Positions 26,965-35,292 of a stretch of DNA of 64,000 nucleotides are shown one piece after another (within the stretch, counting starts at the first letter, position 1; the number at the start of each line of letters is the position of its first letter). The notes below the pieces were generated by a model. The model ran no database searches. It was not told the DNA's origin and saw nothing but the letters and a program-made list of their open reading frames with translations. Origin of the DNA: an uncultured SAR86 cluster bacterium (GTDB lineage: Bacteria; Pseudomonadota; Gammaproteobacteria; Magnimaribacterales; AG-339-G14); contig CACMTR010000001.1 in NCBI GenBank assembly GCA_902616715.1, positions 310,001-374,000 of the forward strand, read 5' to 3'. The translations under genes and the position numbers were made by a program.

Positions 26965-26970
26965 TACAAT
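26965..26970 (+). promoter_or_regulatory. -10 element of tRNA-Ala
   Basis: TACAAT (26965-26970) lies 13 nt before the first base of the tRNA, a normal spacing for a short 5' leader. No clear -35 was found. Confidence 0.45.
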
Positions 26971-26983
26971 ACTCTTCGGATTC

Positions 26984-27059
<76 letters not shown>

Positions 27060-27083
27060 TTACAAGTCATTAAACATAAGGTT

Positions 27084-29066
27084 TTGAGAATAATTCTTTT
27101 TTTTGTCTTTGTTTTGTTAACTTCTTGTGGCGGAGGTGGAGGAAGTATTTCTAATAATCCTGCACCTGAAGTTAATTTATCTGCAAGCAAAACTGACTTA
27201 TTAGTTCCAGGAAATACAACCATTCAGTGGAGTTCAAATAATAGTACTTCATGTTTAGCAACAGGTGATTGGTCTGGAACATATGGAACTTCAGGTACAG
27301 AAGTCATAAACATTTCTTCAGCTGGCACTAAAAATTTTATATTAACTTGTGAAGGACCAGGAGGATCAAATAATAATAGTATCTCTTTATCTTTAAATAC
27401 TGATCCATTGTATTCGTATCAATGGCATCTTAAAAATACTGGTCAAACAAATTTTGCTAGTCTAAGTGAGGGAACACATGACTTAAACATTGAAGATGTA
27501 ATTTCCTCAGGAATAACTGGAGTTGGCACAATTATTGCAATTGTTGATACAGGATTGGAACTCTCTCATGAAGATTTGAGTGCAAACGTTGTTGCTGGAA
27601 AATCATACGATTATTCAGATCAAGACAATAATCCTGAACCAATTAATTTCTTGGGTGATCATGGTACCTCTATTGCAGGTCTGACATCAGCAGTAGGTGG
27701 AAATAATATAGGTGTTAGGGGTGTCGCTCCAAATTCAAAAGTAGTGGGTTTTAACGTTATTGGAGGATCCAATAACACAATTTCAAATATGGTCGATGCT
27801 CTAGGCGGTGCTTCAGGCGGAGCAGATACTCAACAAGTTGATATTTTTAATATGAGTTTTGGAACAAATGCGGAAAGATTTTTTCCATCTCCTATAAACT
27901 CTTCTATAGAAGCGGCTTTTAAAAATGGCGCAGATAATCTTCGAAGTGGAAAAGGCGCAATCTACGTTACATCTGCTGGAAACCACTGGAGTTACAGAGA
28001 AAATTCAAATATATATAATTGCGGACCTAATTATGGGGTAAATAACTCAGCCGAAGGATTTCCTTGTTGGGATTCTAGTTTTGATACTAAATTAACTGTT
28101 CCCTATGTTATCGGTGTGGCTTCCTTGAAAGAATCTGGAGTCAGATCATCCTATTCAACACCAGGATCAAGTGTTTGGATTTCTGGTTTTGGAGGAGAGT
28201 ATGGAAATAATCAAAGTTATACAGGATTTACTGCTGTTGGAGGTAATAATCCGGCTTTAATGACAACGGATCAGTCTTCATGTTCCAAAGGCTATGTTAG
28301 AACTGGAATAGATGTTGGTTCAGGACAAAATATAAATTCTTTTCAAAGTAGCTCTCATCCTGAAAATCAAAATTGTAATTATACATCTACAACTAACGGC
28401 ACTAGTGCTGCAACACCAACTATAAGTGGAGTAATTGCTTTAATGTTAGAAGCAAACAACAATCTGACTTGGAGAGACGTGAAACACATTCTCGCCTCAA
28501 CTTCAGATCAAATAGATTCGAACCGTCAAAAAACATTTTTAGGTGTAAATCAACATAGATGGATTACCAACGCAGCAGGCTACAAACATCATAATTGGTA
28601 TGGATTTGGCAAAATTAATGGAGTAGCGGCAGTAGAGGCAGCGAGAAGCTATATATCCGGTAGTTTAGGTACTTTTAATGATTCGGGATGGGTTAGCAGT
28701 GGTACCATTAATACAAGCTTTGATAGTTTCACTAGAGCTATTTTTAATAATTCTGCTTTAAATGTTACAAAACCATTATCATCAAATGGAAAAATAGAAT
28801 TTATCAGAGTGAGAATATCTATGACTACTAGCAATCCCAATCATGTGGGTTTAGAGCTATTGTCTCCGGATGGAACAATCGTTCCTATACTATCCCCATA
28901 TTCAATAATTACGAATAATCCTTTATCTTCTCCTTTTGATATTGGAATCAACTCTCTTTACGGGGAGAACATAAGTGGTGATTGGAAGTTGATTGTTTCA
29001 GATTATACAAATGATGGCATTGGCGGAGTTATTAATTCTTGGCAGATTAGAATTTACGGAAACTAA
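27084..29066 (+). CDS. Subtilisin-like (S8) serine protease lipoprotein with C-terminal P domain
   Basis: A 661-residue exported peptidase starting at TTG 27084; the open frame extends back into the tRNA, which cannot be coding. The signal sequence MRIILFFVFVLLTSC ends in a lipobox, followed by five glycines. An Ig-like module (about 25-110, WSSNNSTSC to LTCEGPGG) comes next. The S8 catalytic domain has Asp155 (IVDTGLELSHED), His193 (GDHGTSIAG) and Ser441 (NGTSAATPTISG). A proprotein-convertase P domain (about 555-661) closes the protein. No I9-type propeptide is visible before the catalytic domain. A secreted protein gene starts one nt after its stop. The start codon is the least certain part. 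Confidence 0.85.
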   Translation: MRIILFFVFVLLTSCGGGGGSISNNPAPEVNLSASKTDLLVPGNTTIQWSSNNSTSCLATGDWSGTYGTSGTEVINISSAGTKNFILTCEGPGGSNNNSISLSLNTDPLYSYQWHLKNTGQTNFASLSEGTHDLNIEDVISSGITGVGTIIAIVDTGLELSHEDLSANVVAGKSYDYSDQDNNPEPINFLGDHGTSIAGLTSAVGGNNIGVRGVAPNSKVVGFNVIGGSNNTISNMVDALGGASGGADTQQVDIFNMSFGTNAERFFPSPINSSIEAAFKNGADNLRSGKGAIYVTSAGNHWSYRENSNIYNCGPNYGVNNSAEGFPCWDSSFDTKLTVPYVIGVASLKESGVRSSYSTPGSSVWISGFGGEYGNNQSYTGFTAVGGNNPALMTTDQSSCSKGYVRTGIDVGSGQNINSFQSSSHPENQNCNYTSTTNGTSAATPTISGVIALMLEANNNLTWRDVKHILASTSDQIDSNRQKTFLGVNQHRWITNAAGYKHHNWYGFGKINGVAAVEAARSYISGSLGTFNDSGWVSSGTINTSFDSFTRAIFNNSALNVTKPLSSNGKIEFIRVRISMTTSNPNHVGLELLSPDGTIVPILSPYSIITNNPLSSPFDIGINSLYGENISGDWKLIVSDYTNDGIGGVINSWQIRIYGN

Positions 29067-29067
29067 T

Positions 29068-29613
29068 ATGAATTTATTTAAAATTTGCTTATTTACTATT
29101 ATTTTCTTTAACTCTACTTTATTTGCTAGTTTGAATACCATTGAAAAAAATGATTTCATTTATCAAAAAAAAGAGGAAACTCCTATAGTAAAGTTTGATA
29201 TTAATAAAAAAATATTAAATGACTCCATAGTGCTTCAATGGGACCAGAAAACAAACATTGAAGGTTTTAAAAAATTAGGCAATTTTTTATACAAATTGAA
29301 TGCTGTTGAACAATCAAATGAAAATACAATAAACATAAATGAGAATAAAAAAAACCTAAAATTAGTAGAAGTTAGAGGACAAAAATATATGATTTCAGAT
29401 AGCTCATTTATAATTGAATTTGGACAAGAAATCGACAGACAAAAATTTAATAAGGAATATTCAATAATTCCGAAGTATGAAATGGGAAGTAGAACAGCTT
29501 ACCAACCTCTTGGGTTTGAGAATTTAAATGAAGTATTTAAAAGATTTGGTGTAGATGACAGAGTTATTTCCTTTGAACTTGATTTGATAGATCCGAATGT
29601 GGTTTTGCAATAA
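29068..29613 (+). CDS. Secreted protein of unknown function, partner of the upstream protease
   Basis: A 181-residue protein starting at ATG 29068, one nt after the protease stop. The signal peptide is about 1-20 (IIFFNSTLFA). No family is recognised with confidence. The C-terminal half (SSFIIEFGQEIDRQKF to FELDLIDPNVVLQ) has the feel of a subtilase propeptide: a beta strand, a helix with Lys/Asp, a second strand with RVISFELDL and a Pro-containing end that could sit in an active-site cleft. Because the protease lacks such a domain, this protein could act in trans as folding helper or inhibitor. That is inference only. Confidence 0.7.
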   Translation: MNLFKICLFTIIFFNSTLFASLNTIEKNDFIYQKKEETPIVKFDINKKILNDSIVLQWDQKTNIEGFKKLGNFLYKLNAVEQSNENTININENKKNLKLVEVRGQKYMISDSSFIIEFGQEIDRQKFNKEYSIIPKYEMGSRTAYQPLGFENLNEVFKRFGVDDRVISFELDLIDPNVVLQ

Positions 29614-29702
29614 TTTATTATTAAATTCTTAAAATTATGACTTTTATTTTCTAACTATTCTAGACGTCAGATAACTAATCATATGTAATTTATTCAATAC
29701 AA

Positions 29703-29753
29703 ATGAAAAACTTACCAATCCTCCTAATCCTTGTTTTGTTTGTGGTAACTTGA
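29703..29753 (+). pseudogene. Possible remnant of a lipoprotein gene (16-codon hydrophobic peptide)
   Basis: ATG at 29703 opens MKNLPILLILVLFVVT, then TGA. It looks like a lipoprotein signal peptide in which the Cys codon (TGT or TGC) has become TGA. Nothing recognisable follows. It may equally be a chance ORF. It lies in the 175-nt gap before the convergent secreted-protein gene. Confidence 0.3.
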
Positions 29754-29788
29754 ACCCAATCCTGAATTTGATAAGTTGGGACAGTGAA

Positions 29789-30166
29789 TTACTGAGTTAA
29801 AAATCCACTTCTTGAGATTTCTACTCTACATTCATCAAAACCAGCTTCTATTTTAGATTCCTGTGTATTTTCTTTAGAGACTTCGTTGAAGTATCGAGTA
29901 AATTCAGGACCAAAGTCTGCTAAATCTGGCGCTGTTCCAACCCAGTAAACATAACCTGAAGTTTCGTTAGAAAAAACTGGCGTCCAAACTTCAGCGCTAT
30001 AATCATAATTTTTTTCTTTCATAACTTTCATGAATTCCTCTTTAAGTTCTACTATTTCTTCAGCAGAACATCCTTCTATCAATTCCATTTTTATTACATC
30101 CTTGTAAGCAGCTGAAACAAAAGTTGAAATGGATATCATTAACATAGATAAAATGATTTTTCGCAT
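29789..30166 (-). CDS. Small secreted protein of unknown function
   Basis: A 125-residue protein with a clear signal peptide (RKIILSMLMISISTFVSAA). The mature part has two Cys (EGCSAEE and DECRVE), which could form a disulfide, and a helix rich in Lys/Glu followed by YVYWVGTAPDLADFG. The pattern is compatible with a small alpha/beta fold such as a dimeric alpha-beta barrel, but no family is claimed. A GGAGTAATC ribosome-binding site precedes the ATG. It is the last gene inside the tRNA-Ala-bounded segment. Confidence 0.75.
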   Translation of the reverse strand: MRKIILSMLMISISTFVSAAYKDVIKMELIEGCSAEEIVELKEEFMKVMKEKNYDYSAEVWTPVFSNETSGYVYWVGTAPDLADFGPEFTRYFNEVSKENTQESKIEAGFDECRVEISRSGFLTQ

Positions 30167-30227
30167 TGATTACTCCTTTATTTAAAATTTCATTCTAATT
30201 TAACTTTTAAATCTTTTAAACTATCCA

Positions 30228-30281
30228 AATGGCATAAGTGGTCATAGGTTCAAGCCCGACTAGTTCCACCAATACAAGTCA
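30228..30281 (+). repeat. Partial tRNA-Ala copy, right attachment-site-like repeat
   Basis: The core 30247-30281 matches 27035-27069 at 33 of 35 positions (GGTTCAAGCCCGACTAG, then TCCACCA, then TACAAGTCA). To its left, 30228-30246 aligns more loosely with the anticodon arm (ATGGCAT, AAG, GGTC). The 5' half of the T stem no longer pairs, and the D and acceptor 5' arms are absent, so it is not a functional tRNA. It marks the right end of a 3.2 kb insert. Confidence 0.8.
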
Positions 30282-30341
30282 AGTTGAAACAGTTCAAAAA
30301 ACAAGCTATAAATTATTTAGATTAATTTTATGGAGAAATAA

Positions 30342-30704
30342 ATGTCTAAAGTACTCATTCATATTCACAGCGATTTGGAATTCAAAAATAAAGTAACGTT
30401 AGGTTTGATGGCTGCGCTTGCTGCAGAAAAAAGTGGTCACGAAGTAACTCTTTTTCTTGCGGCGGATGGTGTGCACATACTAAATTGCAAACGTGCTGGT
30501 GAAATAGTTGGTCAGGGTACTGGAGATTTGTATGAACATCTGGAAAGTTTAAAGAATACAAACGCAACCATATTTGTCTCAGGAATGTCTGCCAAGGCAC
30601 GGGGTTACGATGAGACTCTTCTTGATGGGTATAAAGCAGAGTTTGCTATGCCTGATAAACTTGTAGAAGAGTCAATTAAATCGGATAGTGTCCTCTGTTA
30701 TTGA
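30342..30704 (+). CDS. DsrE/DsrF-like family protein
   Basis: A 120-residue cytosolic protein with the DsrE-like fold: a first strand KVLIHIHSD, a helix with GLMAALAAEKSGHEVTLFLAADGVHIL, and the GQGTGDLYEHLESL segment. Related proteins take part in sulfur relay or bind small ligands, but the conserved sulfur-carrier Cys of DsrE/TusD is not obvious here; Cys residues occur at CKRAGE and near the end. Role unknown. A GGAGAAATAA ribosome-binding site precedes the ATG. It lies just outside the tRNA-bounded insert. Confidence 0.75.
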   Translation: MSKVLIHIHSDLEFKNKVTLGLMAALAAEKSGHEVTLFLAADGVHILNCKRAGEIVGQGTGDLYEHLESLKNTNATIFVSGMSAKARGYDETLLDGYKAEFAMPDKLVEESIKSDSVLCY

Positions 30705-30761
30705 GATTATTTCGTTAAGAAGCCAGTCTTTTGTTCATAATTGTTAAAAATTAACAAAACA

Positions 30762-31166
30762 ATGGAATTCTCAAATAGAAAAATAAGATTCTCAGGATTA
30801 TTTTCGTTTTGCCTTTTTTTATTAATCTGGCCTATGTTTGTCGGTCCATTGATAGCAATTTTAAATCCATCCTTTTTTGATGGGCCTGAAGCTATGAAAA
30901 CATCATTTAGTTCAGGTTTGTATTCTGCTAGAAATATTGCAATTGGTCTTGCATTCCTAGGAGCAATTTATTTGAGAAATGCTCCAATGTTATTTGTTTT
31001 AATATTCATTAGATTAATTACAGACTTGATAGATGCGCCATTGTATTATTTTTTTAGAGACCCAGTTTTATTTAGATTAATAGTTATTTTTACTCTGTTG
31101 TGTTATTTACCTGCATTTTATGGATTTAGATATCTTTGGAAAGAAATGAAAATTAAGAATGATTAG
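30762..31166 (+). CDS. Small membrane protein, four predicted helices
   Basis: A 134-residue protein from ATG 30762; a TTG seven codons upstream is also in frame. Hydrophobic segments lie near residues 10-33 ([19 protein letters not shown]), 55-72, 75-95 and 105-125. It ends in a basic tail. No family is recognised. It sits between the DsrE-like gene and ppnP on the same strand, 17 nt before ppnP. Confidence 0.65.
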   Translation: MEFSNRKIRFSGLFSFCLFLLIWPMFVGPLIAILNPSFFDGPEAMKTSFSSGLYSARNIAIGLAFLGAIYLRNAPMLFVLIFIRLITDLIDAPLYYFFRDPVLFRLIVIFTLLCYLPAFYGFRYLWKEMKIKND

Positions 31167-31183
31167 AAATAAGGAGCAAGACA

Positions 31184-31498
31184 ATGGATTTATTTGAAAA
31201 CGTAAAAGTGGAGAAAAACGCAAACGTTTATTTCGATGGAAAGGTAACAAGTCGTAGTATCTTTTTTACCGACGGAACCAAAAAGACACTAGGAGTTATG
31301 TTGCCAGGCAATTATGAATTTGGAACAGAAAAAAAAGAAATTATGGAAATTCAATCTGGAATCCTAAAAGTATTGTTACCAGAAGAGACAGAGTGGGTGG
31401 ATATTAAAGGTGGCACCTCGTTCGAAGTTCCTGCAAATTCTAAGTTCAAATTGGAAGTTTTAGAACTTAGCGATTATTGTTGCTCTTATGTTGACTAA
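31184..31498 (+). CDS. ppnP: Pyrimidine/purine nucleoside phosphorylase
   Basis: Cupin-fold enzyme (formerly YaiE/DUF1255) that phosphorolyses several nucleosides to base and ribose 1-phosphate. The 104-residue length and the order [28 protein letters not shown], then [13 protein letters not shown], then [13 protein letters not shown] match the family. An AAGGAG ribosome-binding site precedes the ATG. The stop is one nt from the convergent MFS gene. A nearby purine permease and phosphoribosyltransferase suggest a local role in base salvage. Confidence 0.9.
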   Translation: MDLFENVKVEKNANVYFDGKVTSRSIFFTDGTKKTLGVMLPGNYEFGTEKKEIMEIQSGILKVLLPEETEWVDIKGGTSFEVPANSKFKLEVLELSDYCCSYVD

Positions 31499-31499
31499 A

Positions 31500-32771
31500 T
31501 TAGTTGGCAAAAACTTCTTCTAGTTTTCTCTTATCTTTGTCGTACAATTTTCCTGCAAAGTAATAACAAGGGATATTTAAAGCAGAAATGGCAGTGAAAA
31601 TAACCAACATAGTTGTATAAGGGTTATCGACTGAGGCAGCTCTTAGTAAATCTACGGCCACGCCTCCTCCTAGGGAGCCAAAAGTTAAACCTACTAAATT
31701 CAACATTAAAATCAAGAAGGCAACGATAGTGGCTCTTATTTTTATCGGCACTAATTCTTGGACCGTAGAAAATACCGGGCCATAGAATAAACCCAGCTGA
31801 AAGTATCCAAGAGTTACCCCAATCCAGAAAATAAGACTGTTGGGTTCTGAATATCTAAAAACGATAAATATTGGCAACATTATCAAGCAAGCCCAAAATA
31901 AAAACATAGGTCTTCCTTGATTAGTTTTTGACTGCCATAGATCGCTCAAAATTCCACCTAAAAGATTTCCTGAAATTCCAGCCACTACTGAAATAATTCC
32001 GGTTATTTGAGCAATGCTAGATCTATCAAAATTTTTCTCTTGTGCGTACCATAATTGTTCAAATACAGCAGCACCTAAAACAATATGATAAAAAACTCCT
32101 CCGGCAATTGTTAAAACTAGTGCAGGAGAGTTCATCAGTGCTTTTTTTAAGGTTTTTAATATTGAAGAAAAAGCTAAGGTTTCATTGGTCGTTGACGTAT
32201 CCAACGATGAGCTCTTTCTAGGCCTATCTTTAAATAACAGCATCATTAAACCCATTACAAAACCTATAGCACCCAATATGTAAAAGCAATTTCTCCAGCC
32301 AAGCGGCTCTCCAAGGTATCCAACGATCAATAAACTTATACCAACTCCTACTGGCACTCCCATGTAGTAAAAACCTGAAGCAAAGCCTAGTCTTGAGGAT
32401 GGGAACGAATCGGACAATAAAGACATCGAAGTAGGAGTTAATATCGATTCTCCGACGCCAATAAACATTCTTGGAATCATCATAGAAATAAAACCTTTAG
32501 CCATGCCAGAGATTCCTGTAAAAATACTCCACAACACTACTCCGAAAGCAATCAATCTGGGTCTATTGACCATATCGGCAAGAGCACCCATAAACAGACC
32601 CATAATCGAATAAAATAATATGAAGGCGAGACTGGTGAGAAAACCATACTGGGTATCGGTAAGACCTAGATCTGGGACAATAAAGTTAGCAAAACTTGCT
32701 ATTAACTGCCTATCTATAAAATTTAAAAGATTTAAGAGCGTTAAAAAGAATAATAATCTATAAGCCTGCAA
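31500..32771 (-). CDS. MFS transporter, spinster-like
   Basis: A 423-residue, 12-helix major facilitator protein. The N-terminal NFIDRQLIASF, the loop 2-3 motif GALADMVNRPRLIAFGVVLWS and the helix 4 MFIGVGESILTPTSMSL are typical of the spinster/hexuronate-like branch. Substrate is unknown. The start is TTG at 32771, chosen because the strong GGGGGGAG ribosome-binding site is correctly spaced. A 7-bp inverted repeat (AAGATAA/TTATCTT, 32784-32807) lies upstream in the gap to the divergent peptidase. Confidence 0.85.
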   Translation of the reverse strand: MQAYRLLFFLTLLNLLNFIDRQLIASFANFIVPDLGLTDTQYGFLTSLAFILFYSIMGLFMGALADMVNRPRLIAFGVVLWSIFTGISGMAKGFISMMIPRMFIGVGESILTPTSMSLLSDSFPSSRLGFASGFYYMGVPVGVGISLLIVGYLGEPLGWRNCFYILGAIGFVMGLMMLLFKDRPRKSSSLDTSTTNETLAFSSILKTLKKALMNSPALVLTIAGGVFYHIVLGAAVFEQLWYAQEKNFDRSSIAQITGIISVVAGISGNLLGGILSDLWQSKTNQGRPMFLFWACLIMLPIFIVFRYSEPNSLIFWIGVTLGYFQLGLFYGPVFSTVQELVPIKIRATIVAFLILMLNLVGLTFGSLGGGVAVDLLRAASVDNPYTTMLVIFTAISALNIPCYYFAGKLYDKDKRKLEEVFAN

Positions 32772-32852
32772 TTTCTCCCCCCAAAGATAAGACTAAGAGA
32801 TTATCTTAACTTAATCAGTTCAAAAATAAATTATTAGATACAATAATTAACT

Positions 32853-33551
32853 ATGACATCAAGAAACATAATTGCTATTGGAGGCGGAGGATTTGGTCGC
32901 AACCCAGGTGAGGGCGTAATAGAGGAATATATTCTAAAACAAACTCGCAAAAAGAAACCCAACATATGTTTCATTCCGACAGCAACAGGTGACAACGATG
33001 CCTATAAAGTAAATTATTACGATACCTTTTCTAAATTAGCTTGTAATCCAACACATTTAGATTTTTTTAAAAGAACTCCTGACTTAAAGAAATTAATTTC
33101 CAATCAAGATGCAATATTTGTTGGCGGAGGCAATACTAAAAGTATGCTTGCTGTATGGCGAGAATGGCAGTTAGATAAGTTTTTAAAAAAAGCTTACAGG
33201 GCAGGAACGATTATGAGTGGAGTAAGTGCAGGAGCTATCTGCTGGTTTCAAAATGGTATCACTGATTCCTGGAGCTCTAATTTAAAAGTAATGACTTGCA
33301 TGAATTTAATCAAAGGTTGTTGTTGTCCTCATTACGATGAAGAACCTGAAAGAAAACCTACAGTTAAGAAATTATTGAATGCAAATAAATTTAATAACAT
33401 TTTTGCCGTTGATGGCGGTGCTGCGTTACATATAAAGAATGAAGCAATTTACAAGTCAATTGTTTTTAAAAAAAACAAAAGCGCCTATTTAGTTTGTAAA
33501 GATAAAGGAGAAATAATTGAAAAAAGTTATAGAAAGATCATACTAATTTAA
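32853..33551 (+). CDS. Peptidase S51 family (dipeptidase E-like)
   Basis: A 232-residue serine peptidase related to PepE and cyanophycinase. The nucleophile is Ser125 in MSGVSAGAICWF, preceded by VGGGNTKSMLAVW. DGGAALHI near the C-terminus contributes His. The likely activity is hydrolysis of aspartyl dipeptides or related peptides, by family. TACAAT (32839-32844) lies eight nt before the ATG and there is no Shine-Dalgarno, another probable near-leaderless transcript. A small membrane protein gene follows after seven nt. Confidence 0.85.
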   Translation: MTSRNIIAIGGGGFGRNPGEGVIEEYILKQTRKKKPNICFIPTATGDNDAYKVNYYDTFSKLACNPTHLDFFKRTPDLKKLISNQDAIFVGGGNTKSMLAVWREWQLDKFLKKAYRAGTIMSGVSAGAICWFQNGITDSWSSNLKVMTCMNLIKGCCCPHYDEEPERKPTVKKLLNANKFNNIFAVDGGAALHIKNEAIYKSIVFKKNKSAYLVCKDKGEIIEKSYRKIILI

Positions 33552-33558
33552 ATATTAA

Positions 33559-33804
33559 ATGGATTTCATTACTTCTATCTATTCATCATTTTCGACAACC
33601 TTTATTTTTGGTTACGTAACCTTGAGTCTTTTTGTAATTACTCCACTTTATCTCTACACAAGATTTTACGAATGGTACACAGGTAAAACTTCTTATTTTA
33701 ATAAGAGAGGAAATTTATTTGAAAAGCTTATATGGATTTTATTTTTAATTTATTTTATTTGTTTCTTTATATATTTTTTTTCGTACGTATTTATAGTCAG
33801 ATAG
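33559..33804 (+). CDS. Small membrane protein, two predicted helices
   Basis: An 81-residue protein with hydrophobic segments near 15-32 and 60-80, joined by a polar loop (RFYEWYTGKTSYFNKRGN). No family is recognised. It is seven nt downstream of the S51 peptidase gene and likely cotranscribed. The stop is three nt from the convergent permease gene. Confidence 0.6.
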   Translation: MDFITSIYSSFSTTFIFGYVTLSLFVITPLYLYTRFYEWYTGKTSYFNKRGNLFEKLIWILFLIYFICFFIYFFSYVFIVR

Positions 33805-33807
33805 TTA

Positions 33808-35106
33808 TTAAAGAAAGATAAATTTTGAAATAAAAATTAAAGTTAAAAACCATGCTCCAGAAGAAATTTTAGTAATTTCACCATATCCTATCTTCAATAC
33901 CACATAAGATAAAAATCCAAGTGCAATTCCATCTGCAATAGAAAAGGTAAGCGGAATCATCACGATGATAATTAAAGCAGGTAGAAGATCTATCATATTG
34001 GACCAATTTAATTTTTCCATCCCACTCAACATTAAAATGGAAACATAAATTAACGCACCAGCAGTAGCACTGGCTGGAACTATTAGCGCTAAAGGCGATA
34101 AAAACATTGTTAAGATAAAAAAGAGACCAATAAATATTGCAGTTAAACCAGTTCTTCCGCCAGCTTCAACTCCAGCGGAACTTTCAACATAGCTAGTAAC
34201 AGGCGAACAGCCAAAAAAAGTTCCTATGAAACTTACACTGCTGTCAGCTTTTAAAGCCTTGTCGAGATTGTCTGCATTTCCTTCAGCATCCACTAAATTT
34301 GCTCTATTAGCTACGCCTAGTAACGTACCAGTGGTATCAAAAAGATTTACAAATAAAAACGACATAACAATCGTGATCATTGAAATATTTAATGCGCCTA
34401 AAATATCTAGCTTTAAAAATACAGGCTCTAAGGATGGAGGCATAGAAACTAATCCATTGTATTGAATCATTCCAAATACAAGTGCTAGTAATGTGGTTGA
34501 TAGAACTCCAATGAGGATAGCTCCAGGCACTTTTCTAATGGCTAAAACCGAAATTAATAAAAAACCGAGTGCTGCCAACAGCGTTTCTTGATTGGATAAA
34601 TCTCCTAATTTTAAAAAAGTTGCGTCGTTACTTACGATTATGCCGCCACTTTTTAAGCCAATAAAACCAATAAATAGGCCAACACCTGCACCCATTGCTA
34701 TCCTTAAGTTCAAGGGGATGCTGTCGATCATCCAACTTCTAAGTCTTGTTACACTCATCAAGAAAAACAAAATTCCGGCTAAAAATACTGAACCTAAAGC
34801 AATTTCCCACGAATATCCAAGTTCACCAACTACTGTAAAGGTAAAAAAAGCATTTAATCCCATTCCTGGAGCAAGACCAACGGGCCAGTTAGCAAAAAGC
34901 CCCATCAGTAAACAAGCTAATGCCGCAGCAATACAGGTTCCCACAAAAACCGCTCCTTGATCCATCCCGGCCAATGCCATTATTTGTGGATTAACAAAAA
35001 CAATATAGGCCATTGTTACAAAAGTCGTGAAACCTGCAAGTAATTCCTTTTGAATACTGGTGTTGTATTCTTTAAGCCTAAAAAAATCTTCTACAAGTTG
35101 CTTCAT
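33808..35106 (-). CDS. NCS2-family purine permease (AzgA/GhxP-like)
   Basis: Proton-coupled importer of hypoxanthine, guanine or adenine. The 432-residue protein starts at 35106 with MKQLVEDFFRLKEYNTSIQKELLAGFTTFVTMAYIVFVNP, the family's N-terminus; an in-frame ATG nine codons earlier is less likely. Characteristic motifs are ANWPVGLAPGMGLNAFF, LFDTTGTLLGVANRANL and GCSPVTSYVESSAGVEAGGRTGL. About 12-14 membrane helices are predicted. Its likely function matches the nearby nucleoside phosphorylase and phosphoribosyltransferase. Confidence 0.9.
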   Translation of the reverse strand: MKQLVEDFFRLKEYNTSIQKELLAGFTTFVTMAYIVFVNPQIMALAGMDQGAVFVGTCIAAALACLLMGLFANWPVGLAPGMGLNAFFTFTVVGELGYSWEIALGSVFLAGILFFLMSVTRLRSWMIDSIPLNLRIAMGAGVGLFIGFIGLKSGGIIVSNDATFLKLGDLSNQETLLAALGFLLISVLAIRKVPGAILIGVLSTTLLALVFGMIQYNGLVSMPPSLEPVFLKLDILGALNISMITIVMSFLFVNLFDTTGTLLGVANRANLVDAEGNADNLDKALKADSSVSFIGTFFGCSPVTSYVESSAGVEAGGRTGLTAIFIGLFFILTMFLSPLALIVPASATAGALIYVSILMLSGMEKLNWSNMIDLLPALIIIVMIPLTFSIADGIALGFLSYVVLKIGYGEITKISSGAWFLTLIFISKFIFL

Positions 35107-35292
35107 AACGAATAAGATATTTATAAAGTACACCTATATCTAATAGATTTAAAGTTAAATGTTAAGGATGTACTAACTTTGTCTGTTTTAGAACATCGCA
35201 AATAAAGTTTTTGAAATAAATCGGTGCATTTAATTAATCAATGCCAAAAATAATAAAATTTTTTGTTACTTTTTTTTATTAGATAATTAAAT
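35107..35292. other. Intergenic region between permease and TonB receptor
   Basis: A 186-nt AT-rich divergent gap. I see no tRNA, terminator or strong promoter. GATAAT (35282-35287) is close to the receptor start, and TATCTT on the minus strand lies seven nt before the permease start; both are weak. Confidence 0.4.

Noticed and set aside
30228-30281. A second tRNA-Ala gene
   Set aside because: Only the 3' part is present. The T stem no longer pairs, and the D arm and 5' acceptor strand are missing.
32784-32807. Inverted repeat AAGATAA/TTATCTT between the MFS and S51 peptidase genes
   Set aside because: Only 7 bp of A/T-rich stem with a 10-nt loop, no T tract and no position relative to a clear promoter; expected by chance in this DNA.
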